Assembly: GCA_900544345.1 (NCBI GenBank)
Contig: UQUR01000013.1
Span: forward strand, 1-36,503
DNA length: 36,503 nt
Reading direction: 5' to 3'
From: an uncultured Sutterella sp.
Lineage (GTDB): Bacteria; Pseudomonadota; Gammaproteobacteria; Burkholderiales; Burkholderiaceae_F
Positions 14,790 to 22,601 of this stretch are shown one piece after another. The notes below the pieces were generated by a model. It did not search any database. It was not told the DNA's origin and was given only the letters and a program-made list of their open reading frames with translations. Each line of letters opens with the position of its first letter. The first letter of the stretch is position 1. The translations under genes and the position numbers were made by a program.

Positions 14790-15140
14790 TTTGTTCGAGA
14801 CCTTTCAAAAAATGTTGAAGGGCATTATAGACCGATTCAGCCTTAAGCATTGATTATCTTTAAAATTTCTAGGGTATTCGATATAAAATTTATTCCACAT
14901 TTGTCGACAAATTAGTAATTTCCCGATGCATCATTTTATCTAGTTTAGAGTGCAACGAACTGGTAAGCACTTGAAAATTTGGGAATTATTCAACAATTTA
15001 AGCTTCTATCTTTCATATTGTTGATATTTGTTGAAAACTTCTAAAGTTTGAAAATCGCGTAAAAGGCGCATACGATTAGCCGCAAATACGGTGGAGTCTG
15101 TTTTTGCTCCTCTCTTTTGTCTATTTCCAAGGAAAATAAA
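14790..15140. other. 351-bp divergent regulatory region between gntR and carrier 2
   Basis: AT-rich DNA without a supportable gene. It holds the ATTTGTCGACAAAT palindrome (14899-14912) and an inverted repeat AAACTT-CTA-AAGTTT (15035-15049). AAGGAA at 15129-15134 is the carrier's ribosome binding site. Promoters for both genes are expected here, but I see no single clear -35/-10 pair. Confidence 0.6.
14899..14912. promoter_or_regulatory. Putative GntR/FCD operator, 14-bp perfect palindrome
   Basis: ATTTGTCGACAAAT is self-complementary over 14 bp and lies about 110 nt upstream of the gntR ATG. It shares 13 nt with the site at 3530-3542 before the lyase operon. This is consistent with autoregulation and co-regulation of carrier 2. 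Confidence 0.7.
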
Positions 15141-16475
15141 ATGGTTGATGTCCAATTTTGGCTCCAACTTGCCGTTGTCTTAGTCTGCTTGGCTGTCGGC
15201 GGTCGCTTCGGCGGTGTAGGTTTGGGCGCTGCTGGCGGTTTCGGCGTCAGCATTCTCGTTCTTGGCTTCGGTATGCAACCGGGCTCTCCTCCCGTCTCTG
15301 TGCTTTTAATTATTACCGCGGTCATCGCCTGTACGAGCGTTTTGCAAGGCTCCGGGGGTCTGGATTATTTGGTTGGTTTAGCTGAAAAGCTACTTCGCAA
15401 GTGGCCTCGTGCCATTAATTTTGTCGGTCCTGTCGTTTGCTCCATTTTCGTTATTTTCGTAGGTACCGCCTATGTTGCTTTTGCTGTTTATCCAGTGGTG
15501 GCAGAAGTGGCTGCATCTCAAAAAATCCGGCCGGAAAGAGCTGTTTCAGCCTCTGTGATTTGTGCCGGCATCGGTGTGATGGCCAGTCCTATGAGTGCCG
15601 CCATGGCTGCTATGGTTGGTATTATGTCGGCCTACGGTTACACCCTGCTTGATATCTTAAGTGTTTCCGTTCCCACGTACTTCATTGCTGTATTGGCCGC
15701 TTGCTTATCAGTTAACTGGCGCGGTTGTGAATTGGAAAAAGATCCTGAATTCCTACATCGTGTTCAAACTGGCCAGTACACCGAACTGCAAGTTGCTCAC
15801 ACCGATCGTATTTATAAAGAACCCAGTAAGGGTGCAAAGATCGGCGTTTTGATCTTTGCCATCGGTATTTTGACTTCTATTACGATCGGCTCTTCTGAAA
15901 CGTTGCGTCCGTCTTGGGAAGTTGCTGGCAAAATCAGCCAATTGCCTATTCCGTCTTTAATTCAGATGGTTATGTTGGCTACGGCCTTAGTGATCATTGT
16001 TGTCTGCAAAGTTCCTAGCGATAAATTTGCTTCCGGTTCCGTTTTCCGTTCTGGCTTAATCGGTGTGGTGGGCGTATTCGGTATCTCCTGGTTGACTGGT
16101 ACCTTCTTTGATACGCACAAGGATGTATTCGTTCACTACTTCTCCGATATCGCAAGCTCCTCTCCGATCATTTTCTGTATCGTGTGCTTCTGCTTTAGCT
16201 CGGTGATTTTCTCCCCGACAGTCAGTACCACGATTTTGATGCCGATCGGCTTAGCCTTAGGTTTGAGCCCACAGCTTTTGGTCGGTATTTGGGCCTCCTG
16301 CTACGGTGACTTTGTGATCCCTGGCGGCGCTCAGATCGGCTGTACAGCTTTTGACCGTACGGGTACCACACGCTTAGGCAGCTTTGTGTTCAACCACAGT
16401 TACATGCGACCCGGACTAGCCTTCGTTGTTACAGGTACTGCCGCCGGTTGGTTTATCTCTCAAGTCATGCTCTAA
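15141..16475 (+). CDS. DcuA/DcuB-family carrier, divergent subtype (paralog 2)
   Basis: A 444-residue polytopic membrane carrier, the same length as the paralog at 5064 and alike along its whole length: FWLQLAVVLVCLAVGGRFGG at the N-terminus, GGLDYLVGLAEKLLRKWP, GTAYVAFAVYPVVAEV and the PGGAQIGCTAFDRTGTT segment (PGGA at 394-397). It shares the departure from the PTYP motif of DcuB, so both carriers probably move the same unusual substrate or a pair of related ones. The ATG at 15141 is chosen over 15117 because AAGGAA lies 6 nt before it and because the length then equals that of paralog 1. It is transcribed alone, divergently from gntR, with its own terminator. Confidence 0.86.
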   Translation: MVDVQFWLQLAVVLVCLAVGGRFGGVGLGAAGGFGVSILVLGFGMQPGSPPVSVLLIITAVIACTSVLQGSGGLDYLVGLAEKLLRKWPRAINFVGPVVCSIFVIFVGTAYVAFAVYPVVAEVAASQKIRPERAVSASVICAGIGVMASPMSAAMAAMVGIMSAYGYTLLDILSVSVPTYFIAVLAACLSVNWRGCELEKDPEFLHRVQTGQYTELQVAHTDRIYKEPSKGAKIGVLIFAIGILTSITIGSSETLRPSWEVAGKISQLPIPSLIQMVMLATALVIIVVCKVPSDKFASGSVFRSGLIGVVGVFGISWLTGTFFDTHKDVFVHYFSDIASSSPIIFCIVCFCFSSVIFSPTVSTTILMPIGLALGLSPQLLVGIWASCYGDFVIPGGAQIGCTAFDRTGTTRLGSFVFNHSYMRPGLAFVVTGTAAGWFISQVML

Positions 16476-16492
16476 AAATCTAGAGATTGAGC

Positions 16493-16522
16493 AAAAAAGC
16501 GAGGTTAGCGCCTCGCTTTTTT
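16493..16522 (+). terminator. Intrinsic terminator after carrier 2
   Basis: The stem GCGAGG and CCTCGC (16499-16504, 16511-16516), extended by A-T pairs, has loop TTAGCG and is followed by six T. Confidence 0.93.
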
Positions 16523-16811
16523 ATTCGAATTATTTTTAACCTGACCGTTTCAGGTACAACCCTAATATCAGACATATAATATTTGATACTTTTTTGAATA
16601 AATACCTACCTACTTTATAAAAATTTAAGTGTTTTCCCTAACAACTTTTGACCACTTTTGTTAAGAAACTGTCAATTGATAGCCTTAGCTCAAAAACAAA
16701 ACTATGCCACTAAACACAACAGTTGTGACATGTGTGAAAATTTCGGTGCTTAGAAAAGGTTACGGAGACGTAGCCTCTTCTATTGTTAAAAAGAAATAAA
16801 GGAAACTTACC
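16523..16811. promoter_or_regulatory. Leader and promoter region of dcuB with palindromic site
   Basis: With the preceding terminator this makes a gene-free stretch of over 300 bp. It contains the perfect inverted repeat CACAAC-A-GTTGTG at 16715-16727, a plausible operator. A 7-bp stem with a GAGA loop lies at 16758-16775, probably in the 5' untranslated RNA. AAAGGAA serves as the dcuB ribosome binding site. The GntR palindrome is not found here, so dcuB is probably controlled differently. Confidence 0.5.
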
Positions 16812-18149
16812 ATGATTGGTTTAGACTTTTGGCTACAACTGTTAGTTGTGCTTTTCTGCTTGTTCTATGGCGCTCGCAAGGGCGGCATGGCATTGGGTCT
16901 GTTGGGCGGCATTGGCTTGCTCGTCTTGATTTTCGGCTTCGGCTTAAAACCCGGCAAACCCCCGGTCGACGTGATGTTGACCATTTTAGCCGTGGTCTGC
17001 GGTTCTGCTACTTTGCAGTCTGCTGGCGGCTTGGATTGCTTGCTTCAAATCGCTGAAAAGATTTTGCGCCGCAATCCCCGTTACGTCTGCTTCCTCGCTC
17101 CGTACGTCTGCTGGTTCCTGACCGTTTTGTGCGGTACCGGCCACGTCGTTTACACGATGTTGCCGATTATTTACGACGTTGCTATCAAAAACAACATCCG
17201 TCCGGAACGTCCCTTGGCTGGCTCTACGATTGCTTCCCAAATGGGTGTGATCTGCTCGCCGGCTGCTGTGGCAACCGCTTCTACGATTGCCATGTTGGAA
17301 GGCTACACCATCAATGGTCAGCCCTTCGGTTTCGTTGACCTCTTCTCCATCACCATCCCTGGCGGTATCGTCGGTGTGTTTGCCGTCGGTCTCTTCTCCT
17401 GGTTCCGTGGTAAGGATTTGGACAAGGACGAAGAATTCCAAAAATTGATTTCCGATCCGGAAATGAAGGAATACGTCTACGGTGAAACGGCTACGTTGAT
17501 CGGCCGCAAGTTCTCCAAGAAGCAATGGCTCTCCCTGTACCTCTTCTTGGGCGTGGTGGTTATCGTTGCTATTCTCGGTATGTTCCCGCAATTGCGCCCG
17601 AAAGGCTTGTCCATGACGCTGGCTATTCAAATGTTCATGTTGGTCGCCGGTGCCTTGATGGTCATCTTCTGCGATGTGAAGGCCTCTGACGTGGCTAAGA
17701 ACAGCGTGTTCCGCTCCGGTGCCGTGGCTGTCGTGGCCGTGTACGGTGTGGCTTGGATGGCCGATACGATGATCGCTGCTCACTTGGCTGACTTGAAGAA
17801 CGCTTTGGTGGGTTATGTGAACCAATATCCGTGGACATACGCCATTGTGTTGCTCTTGGTTTCCAAGTTCGTGAACTCTCAGGCTGCCGCTTTGGCCCTT
17901 ATTGTTCCGGCCGCTTTGGGTGTCGGCGTCTCCCCCGGCATCATCGTGGCATTCTCTGCCGCTTGCTACGGCTACTACATTCTGCCGACCTACCCGTCCG
18001 ACTTGGCCGCTATTCAATTCGACCGCGCCGGTACGACAAAGATTGGCCGCTTCGTGATCAATCACTCCTTCATTCTCCCCGGTTTGACTGGTGTGATCGT
18101 TGCTTCCATCACGGGTTGGTTGCTCGCTGCCATGTACGGTTTCGTTTAA
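16812..18149 (+). CDS. dcuB: Anaerobic C4-dicarboxylate antiporter DcuB
   Basis: A 445-residue inner-membrane carrier very similar to E. coli DcuB, which exchanges external fumarate, malate or aspartate for internal succinate during fumarate respiration. Characteristic segments are LFYGARKGGMALGLLGGIG, KPGKPPVDVMLTI, SAGGLDCLLQIAEKILRRNP, CGTGHVVYTMLPIIYDVA and NNIRPERP. LPTYPSDLAAIQFDRAGTT lies near the C-terminus (PTYP at 392-395). It differs in this last motif from the two divergent paralogs upstream. Codon choice is more biased (TTC, GGC/GGT, CGT/CGC, AAG) and GC is higher than in the regulators nearby, suggesting strong expression. A hairpin terminator separates it from fumarase. Confidence 0.93.
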   Translation: MIGLDFWLQLLVVLFCLFYGARKGGMALGLLGGIGLLVLIFGFGLKPGKPPVDVMLTILAVVCGSATLQSAGGLDCLLQIAEKILRRNPRYVCFLAPYVCWFLTVLCGTGHVVYTMLPIIYDVAIKNNIRPERPLAGSTIASQMGVICSPAAVATASTIAMLEGYTINGQPFGFVDLFSITIPGGIVGVFAVGLFSWFRGKDLDKDEEFQKLISDPEMKEYVYGETATLIGRKFSKKQWLSLYLFLGVVVIVAILGMFPQLRPKGLSMTLAIQMFMLVAGALMVIFCDVKASDVAKNSVFRSGAVAVVAVYGVAWMADTMIAAHLADLKNALVGYVNQYPWTYAIVLLLVSKFVNSQAAALALIVPAALGVGVSPGIIVAFSAACYGYYILPTYPSDLAAIQFDRAGTTKIGRFVINHSFILPGLTGVIVASITGWLLAAMYGFV

Positions 18150-18186
18150 TCGATAACCCTATTGCGAGTATCTAGCAAATGAAATA

Positions 18187-18224
18187 CGGCAGGTAGTTGA
18201 ATCCTTCAATTACTTGCCGTTTTC
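18187..18224 (+). terminator. Intrinsic terminator after dcuB
   Basis: A 15-bp stem (18187-18201 with 18205-18219, two G-T pairs) has a 3-nt loop and is followed by TTTTC. Confidence 0.9.
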
Positions 18225-18244
18225 TTTGAATAACACACTGACGA

Positions 18245-18285
18245 TGTCACCTTTCGGCCACCCCCCTTTTTCCCCGATGGTGACA
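18245..18285 (+). promoter_or_regulatory. Inverted repeat in the fumarase leader
   Basis: TGTCACC (18245-18251) and GGTGACA (18279-18285) are perfect inverted repeats around a pyrimidine-rich 27-nt stretch, just upstream of the fumarase ribosome binding site AAGGAG. It may be a leader hairpin or a protein site. Confidence 0.4.
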
Positions 18286-18315
18286 AAAAAAGAAAAATGT
18301 TAAGGAGATAACAAA

Positions 18316-19965
18316 ATGGCTGAAGCTGTTGAATTTAAATACGCTCCGATGTTCCAGCTCGGAAAAGACGACACGGAATACTACCTTTTGACCAAAGATT
18401 ACGTCTCTGAAGGCGAATTTGAAGGTCACAAAATTTTGAAGGTTCAACCCGAAGCATTGACCTTGCTTGCCAAGCAAGCTTTCCATGACACGAACTTCAT
18501 GCTTCGTCGTGCTCACAACGAACAGGTCGCCAAGATTCTGAAGGATCCTGAAGCAACCGATAACGATAAGTATGTTGCTCTGTCTTTCCTGCGTAATGCT
18601 GAAGTAGCTGCCAAAGGTGAATTGCCCTTCTGCCAGGATACGGGCACAGCAATCATTCACGGTGAAAAGGGCCAAGCTGTTTGGACGGGTTTCTGTGATG
18701 AAGAGGCTCTGTCCTTGGGTGTTTTCCAAACTTACACGACCGACAGCCTGCGCTACTCCCAAAACGCACCGTTGTCCATGTACGAAGAAAAGAACACCAA
18801 GTGCAATCTCCCGGCTCAAATCGATATTGAAGCGGTTGAAGGCAACGAATACAACTTCCTGTGCGTAGTCAAGGGCGGCGGTTCTGCCAACAAGAGCTAC
18901 CTCTTCCAGGAAACAAAGGCCATTTTGAACCCGAAGACTCTCGTTCCCTACCTCATTGAAAAAATGAAGACCTTGGGTACGGCTGCTTGTCCTCCGTATC
19001 ACATCGCTTTTGTGATCGGCGGCACCTCTGCTGAAAAAACCATGTTGACGGTGAAGCTTGCCTCCACACACTTCTACGACAACCTCCCCACCACGGGTGA
19101 TGAAACGGGTCGTGCGTTCCGTGATCTCGAACTTGAAAAGACATTGCTTGAAGCTGCTCAAAATATCGGTCTCGGCGCTCAATTCGGCGGTAAATACATG
19201 GCTCACGACGTACGCGTGATCCGCCTGCCGCGTCACGGCGCAAGCTGCCCGGTCGGAATGGGTGTGAGCTGCTCGGCTGACCGCAACATTAAGGCCAAGA
19301 TCAATAAGGACGGCATCTGGATTGAAAAATTGGATTCCAACCCCGGTGAATTGATTCCTGAAGAATTCCGCAAAGCCGGCGAAGGCTCCACGATTAAGAT
19401 CGATCTGAATCAGCCGATGAGCGAAGTCTGCAAGGAACTGTCCAAGTACCCGGTTTCTACGCGCGTTTCTTTAACGGGTACGATCATCGTTGCCCGCGAT
19501 ATCGCTCACGCCCGCATGAAGGAATTGCTCGACAGCGGCAAGGATCTGCCCCAATACATCAAGGATCACCCGGTTCTCTACGCCGGTCCTGCCAAGACCC
19601 CAGAAGGTCATCCCTGCGGTTCTATGGGCCCGACAACGGCTAACCGCATGGATCCTTATGTGGATCTCTTCCAAAGCCACGGCGGCTCCATGGTCATGAT
19701 TGCCAAGGGCAATCGTACACAAGTGGTCACCGATGCATGTAAGAAGCACGGCGGCTTCTACCTCGGCACCATCGGCGGTATTGCTGCTGTTCTCTCCGAA
19801 AGCTCCATTAAGAGCATCGAATGCATCGAATGGCCTGAACTCGGCATGGAAGCTGTCTACAAGATTGAAGTTCAGGACTTCCCTGCCTTCATTTTGGTCG
19901 ATGACAAGGGCAATGATTTCTTCAAGCAAATCAAGCCCCGCTGCACGATTAAGTGTGAAAAATAA
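18316..19965 (+). CDS. fumA: Class I ([4Fe-4S]) fumarate hydratase
   Basis: A 549-residue iron-sulfur fumarase, matching the 548 residues of E. coli FumA/FumB. It interconverts malate and fumarate and, in anaerobes, makes fumarate from malate for fumarate respiration. Cluster cysteines are expected at Cys106 (PFCQDTGT), in TAACPPYH and in HGASCPVGMG; all three segments are present. GGGSANKS and the C-terminal Fe-S beta domain (IVARDIAHARMKE, KTPEGHPCGSMGPTTANRMD) complete the single-chain form. It lies between dcuB and pflB with its own strong AAGGAG site and terminators on both sides, so it is likely a separate, highly expressed unit. FumB-like function is equally compatible. Confidence 0.94.
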   Translation: MAEAVEFKYAPMFQLGKDDTEYYLLTKDYVSEGEFEGHKILKVQPEALTLLAKQAFHDTNFMLRRAHNEQVAKILKDPEATDNDKYVALSFLRNAEVAAKGELPFCQDTGTAIIHGEKGQAVWTGFCDEEALSLGVFQTYTTDSLRYSQNAPLSMYEEKNTKCNLPAQIDIEAVEGNEYNFLCVVKGGGSANKSYLFQETKAILNPKTLVPYLIEKMKTLGTAACPPYHIAFVIGGTSAEKTMLTVKLASTHFYDNLPTTGDETGRAFRDLELEKTLLEAAQNIGLGAQFGGKYMAHDVRVIRLPRHGASCPVGMGVSCSADRNIKAKINKDGIWIEKLDSNPGELIPEEFRKAGEGSTIKIDLNQPMSEVCKELSKYPVSTRVSLTGTIIVARDIAHARMKELLDSGKDLPQYIKDHPVLYAGPAKTPEGHPCGSMGPTTANRMDPYVDLFQSHGGSMVMIAKGNRTQVVTDACKKHGGFYLGTIGGIAAVLSESSIKSIECIEWPELGMEAVYKIEVQDFPAFILVDDKGNDFFKQIKPRCTIKCEK

Positions 19966-19993
19966 TCTGTCCTAATTCAGATTAAACGTAAAA

Positions 19994-20030
19994 AAGCCGA
20001 ATCTGTGACAAGCAGGTTCGGCTTCTTTTT
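19994..20030 (+). terminator. Intrinsic terminator after fumarase
   Basis: A 12-bp stem (19994-20005 with 20013-20024, one G-T pair) has a 7-nt loop and is followed by CTTTTT. Confidence 0.92.
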
Positions 20031-20282
20031 ATTAAAAAGATCTTTTTGATTGCCTGCCGATAGAACAAATATTTCGCACTGATAGAAATTAACCTACTTT
20101 TACACAGTCTGTCATTTTCATATCCGAAATACTATTGACAGTGCAAAATAAGCTAAGAATAATAGAGCTGTAAAAAAGATTTCGCGCGGCTTTTTTTTCT
20201 TATATAAGAAAGTCCGTTAGAAGTTGTGTGCCTTTAAATAAGGTACAGCGTCAGAATATTTTTAGATCACTTGGAGCAACAT
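20031..20282. other. Gene-free pflB upstream region
   Basis: Together with the fumarase terminator this is a stretch of over 300 bp without a gene. It carries the pflB promoter at 20135-20163 and about 110 nt of predicted leader. The leader contains a purine run, an alternating CG patch and a run of eight T (near 20176-20200). I see no clear FNR box. Confidence 0.55.
20135..20163 (+). promoter_or_regulatory. Sigma70-type promoter of pflB
   Basis: TTGACA (20135-20140) and AATAAT (20158-20163) are separated by 17 nt, a near-consensus pair. Transcription would start near 20170. Confidence 0.72.
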
Positions 20283-22529
20283 ATGAAAACCGAATGGAGA
20301 GGCTTTAAAGGTACTCATTGGGTCGATGAAGTCGATGTCCGTGACTTCGTCCAAAATAACTACACTCCCTATGACGGCGATGATTCGTTCCTGCAGCCGC
20401 CCACAGAGGCAACCTCCAAGCTTTGGGATATCCTGCAAGGCTTACAGAAAGAAGAGCGGGCCAAGGGTGGTGTTTTGGATATGGAAACCGAAGTGGTTTC
20501 CGGCATCACGGCTTACAAAGCTGCCTATATGGGTGAAGACACCAAAGAGCTTGAAAAAGTTGTCGGACTTCAAACCGATAAGCCACTAAAGCGAGCTTTT
20601 ATGCCTTTTGGTGGCATCAAGATGGCCGAACAAGCTTGTGAGACTTATGGCTATAAGCCCAATCCTAAGTTCCATAAGATTTTCACAGAATATCATAAGA
20701 CCCACAATCAAGGGGTCTACGATGCCTATACGCCTGAAATGCGTCTGGCTCGTAAAAATAAAATTATCACGGGCTTGCCAGATACATACGGCCGCGGCCG
20801 TATCGTCGGCGACTATCGACGCGTAGCTCTCTACGGTATTGACTTCCTTATCGCTAAGAAAAAGGAAGATATGTCCTATTGCGGCTGCGGCACCATGACC
20901 GATGACATCATCCGTCAGCGTGAAGAAATCACCGATCAAATCCGAGCCCTTATGCAAATGAAGGAAATGGCTGCCGACTATGGCTTTGACATTTCCGGTC
21001 CGGCTAAAAATGCAAGAGAAGCCGTACAGTGGCTCTATTTCGGTTATTTGGCAGCCATTAAGACGCAAAACGGTGCGGCCATGTCCGTCGGCCGTATCTC
21101 CACTTTCCTGGATATTTACATCCAGCGTGATTTGGCCGAAGGTACTTTGACTGAATCCGAAGCACAGGAATTAATCGATCACCTTGTGTTGAAATTCCGC
21201 ATGGTGAAGTTCGCCCGTATTCCGTCCTATAACCAGCTTTTCTCCGGCGACCCAGTGTGGGCGACACTGGAGGTCGCAGGTCTTGGCATGGACGGCCGCT
21301 CTATGGTTACCAAGAATGACTTCCGTTTCCTGCACACGCTCGAAAACATGGGACCGTCTCCTGAGCCGAACCTCACGATTCTTTATACGCGGCATCTACC
21401 CAAAGCTTTCCGCGACTATGCGGCCAAGATCTCTATTAATACGTCCTCGGTTCAATACGAAAACGATGATGTGATGCGTCCGATCTGGGGCGATGACTAC
21501 TCCATCTGCTGTTGCGTCTCGGCCACAGAAACCGGCAAAGAAATGCAGTTCTTTGGCGCTCGTGCCAATTTGGCTAAGTGCATGCTCTATGCAATTAATG
21601 GCGGTGTTGACGAACAGACCTTCATGCAAGTGGGGCCGGAATTGCGCCCGATTACCTCTGAATACCTGGACTACGATGAGGTGATGGAGCGCTTCGACAA
21701 AATGATGGATTGGTTGGCAGGTCTTTATGTCAACACTCTCAACCTTATCCATTACATGCATGACAAGTACTACTACGAAGCTGCCGAGCTAGCTTTGATT
21801 GACACCGACGTTCGCCGTACTTTTGCTACCGGCATTGCTGGTTTCTCACACGTTGTAGATTCGCTTTGTGCAATCAAGTACGCGAAGGTCAAAACCGTTC
21901 GCAACGATCAGGGTATTGTCATCGGCTATGAAACAGAAGGGGATTTCCCGCGTTATGGCAATGACGACGACCGTGCCGACAGCATTGCCGTGTGGCTTTT
22001 GAAGACCTTTATGAAGAAGCTTCGCAAGTTCCACACTTATCGCAATTCGGAACCGACCACTTCGATTTTAACGATTACCTCAAATGTTGTGTACGGGAAA
22101 GCTACCGGCGATTTGCCTGATGGTCGTAAGTCCGGCGAGCCGCTCTCTCCGGGTGCCAATCCTAGCTACGGTGCTGAGCAAACCGGTCTTCTGGCCTCTT
22201 TGAACTCTGTAGCGAAGTTGCCGTATGAATATGCCTTGGACGGCATTTCCAATACGCAGACCATCAGCCCCGATGCTTTGGGGCACTCGCTCGAAGAACG
22301 TGTCAGCAACCTGGTTCGTGTGATGGACGGCTATTTTGCCCGCGGTGCACATCACCTCAATGTCAACATTTTCGGTACCGAAAAATTGATTGATGCGATG
22401 GAACACCCCGAAAAACCGGAGTACGCCAATTTCACCATTCGAGTTTCCGGTTATGCGGTTAAGTTCATTGACCTTACCCGCGAACAGCAACTTGACGTGA
22501 TTTCACGTACCTGCCACAAATCAATGTAA
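20283..22529 (+). CDS. pflB: Formate C-acetyltransferase (pyruvate formate-lyase)
   Basis: A 748-residue glycyl-radical enzyme that converts pyruvate and CoA to acetyl-CoA and formate in anaerobes. The radical site is Gly723 in RVSGYAV, 25 residues from the C-terminus as in E. coli PflB. The catalytic Cys pair lies in DDYSICCCVS; Cys410-Cys411 align with E. coli Cys418-Cys419, and Cys409 is an extra Cys where E. coli has Ala. QMQFFGARANLAK-like and MLYAINGGVDE segments follow. The ATG at 20283 is used because GGAG at 20273-20276 is well spaced; a TTG 12 nt upstream is less likely. Formate could feed fumarate reduction. A hairpin separates it from pflA, the activating enzyme. Confidence 0.96.
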   Translation: MKTEWRGFKGTHWVDEVDVRDFVQNNYTPYDGDDSFLQPPTEATSKLWDILQGLQKEERAKGGVLDMETEVVSGITAYKAAYMGEDTKELEKVVGLQTDKPLKRAFMPFGGIKMAEQACETYGYKPNPKFHKIFTEYHKTHNQGVYDAYTPEMRLARKNKIITGLPDTYGRGRIVGDYRRVALYGIDFLIAKKKEDMSYCGCGTMTDDIIRQREEITDQIRALMQMKEMAADYGFDISGPAKNAREAVQWLYFGYLAAIKTQNGAAMSVGRISTFLDIYIQRDLAEGTLTESEAQELIDHLVLKFRMVKFARIPSYNQLFSGDPVWATLEVAGLGMDGRSMVTKNDFRFLHTLENMGPSPEPNLTILYTRHLPKAFRDYAAKISINTSSVQYENDDVMRPIWGDDYSICCCVSATETGKEMQFFGARANLAKCMLYAINGGVDEQTFMQVGPELRPITSEYLDYDEVMERFDKMMDWLAGLYVNTLNLIHYMHDKYYYEAAELALIDTDVRRTFATGIAGFSHVVDSLCAIKYAKVKTVRNDQGIVIGYETEGDFPRYGNDDDRADSIAVWLLKTFMKKLRKFHTYRNSEPTTSILTITSNVVYGKATGDLPDGRKSGEPLSPGANPSYGAEQTGLLASLNSVAKLPYEYALDGISNTQTISPDALGHSLEERVSNLVRVMDGYFARGAHHLNVNIFGTEKLIDAMEHPEKPEYANFTIRVSGYAVKFIDLTREQQLDVISRTCHKSM

Positions 22530-22545
22530 TTGACTGACTGCACGC

Positions 22546-22587
22546 GCCTTCGATAGCCTTTTGAGGCATCGAAGGCGTGTTATTTTT
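22546..22587 (+). terminator. Hairpin between pflB and pflA, likely partial terminator
   Basis: A long two-part stem, GCCTTCGAT with ATCGAAGGC (22546-22554, 22568-22576) and inner GCCT/AGGC, is followed by GTGTTATTTTT. It probably lowers pflA expression relative to pflB. Confidence 0.7.
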
Positions 22588-22601
22588 GGGGAATATCCGA
22601 T

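Noticed and set aside
14848..14861. FNR-like sequence TTGATTATCTTTAA near gntR
   Set aside because: Only the left half fits TTGAT-N4-ATCAA; the right half matches three of five bases, so it is not convincing.
16986..18065. Long open frame (359 codons) on the minus strand opposite dcuB
   Set aside because: It is antisense to a clearly conserved carrier; the His/Gln/Asp-rich translation with no domain pattern is typical of the reverse frame of a codon-biased gene.
18247..19236. Open frame of 329 codons on the minus strand opposite fumarase
   Set aside because: Same reason: it mirrors a strongly codon-biased conserved gene and has no ribosome binding site or family features.
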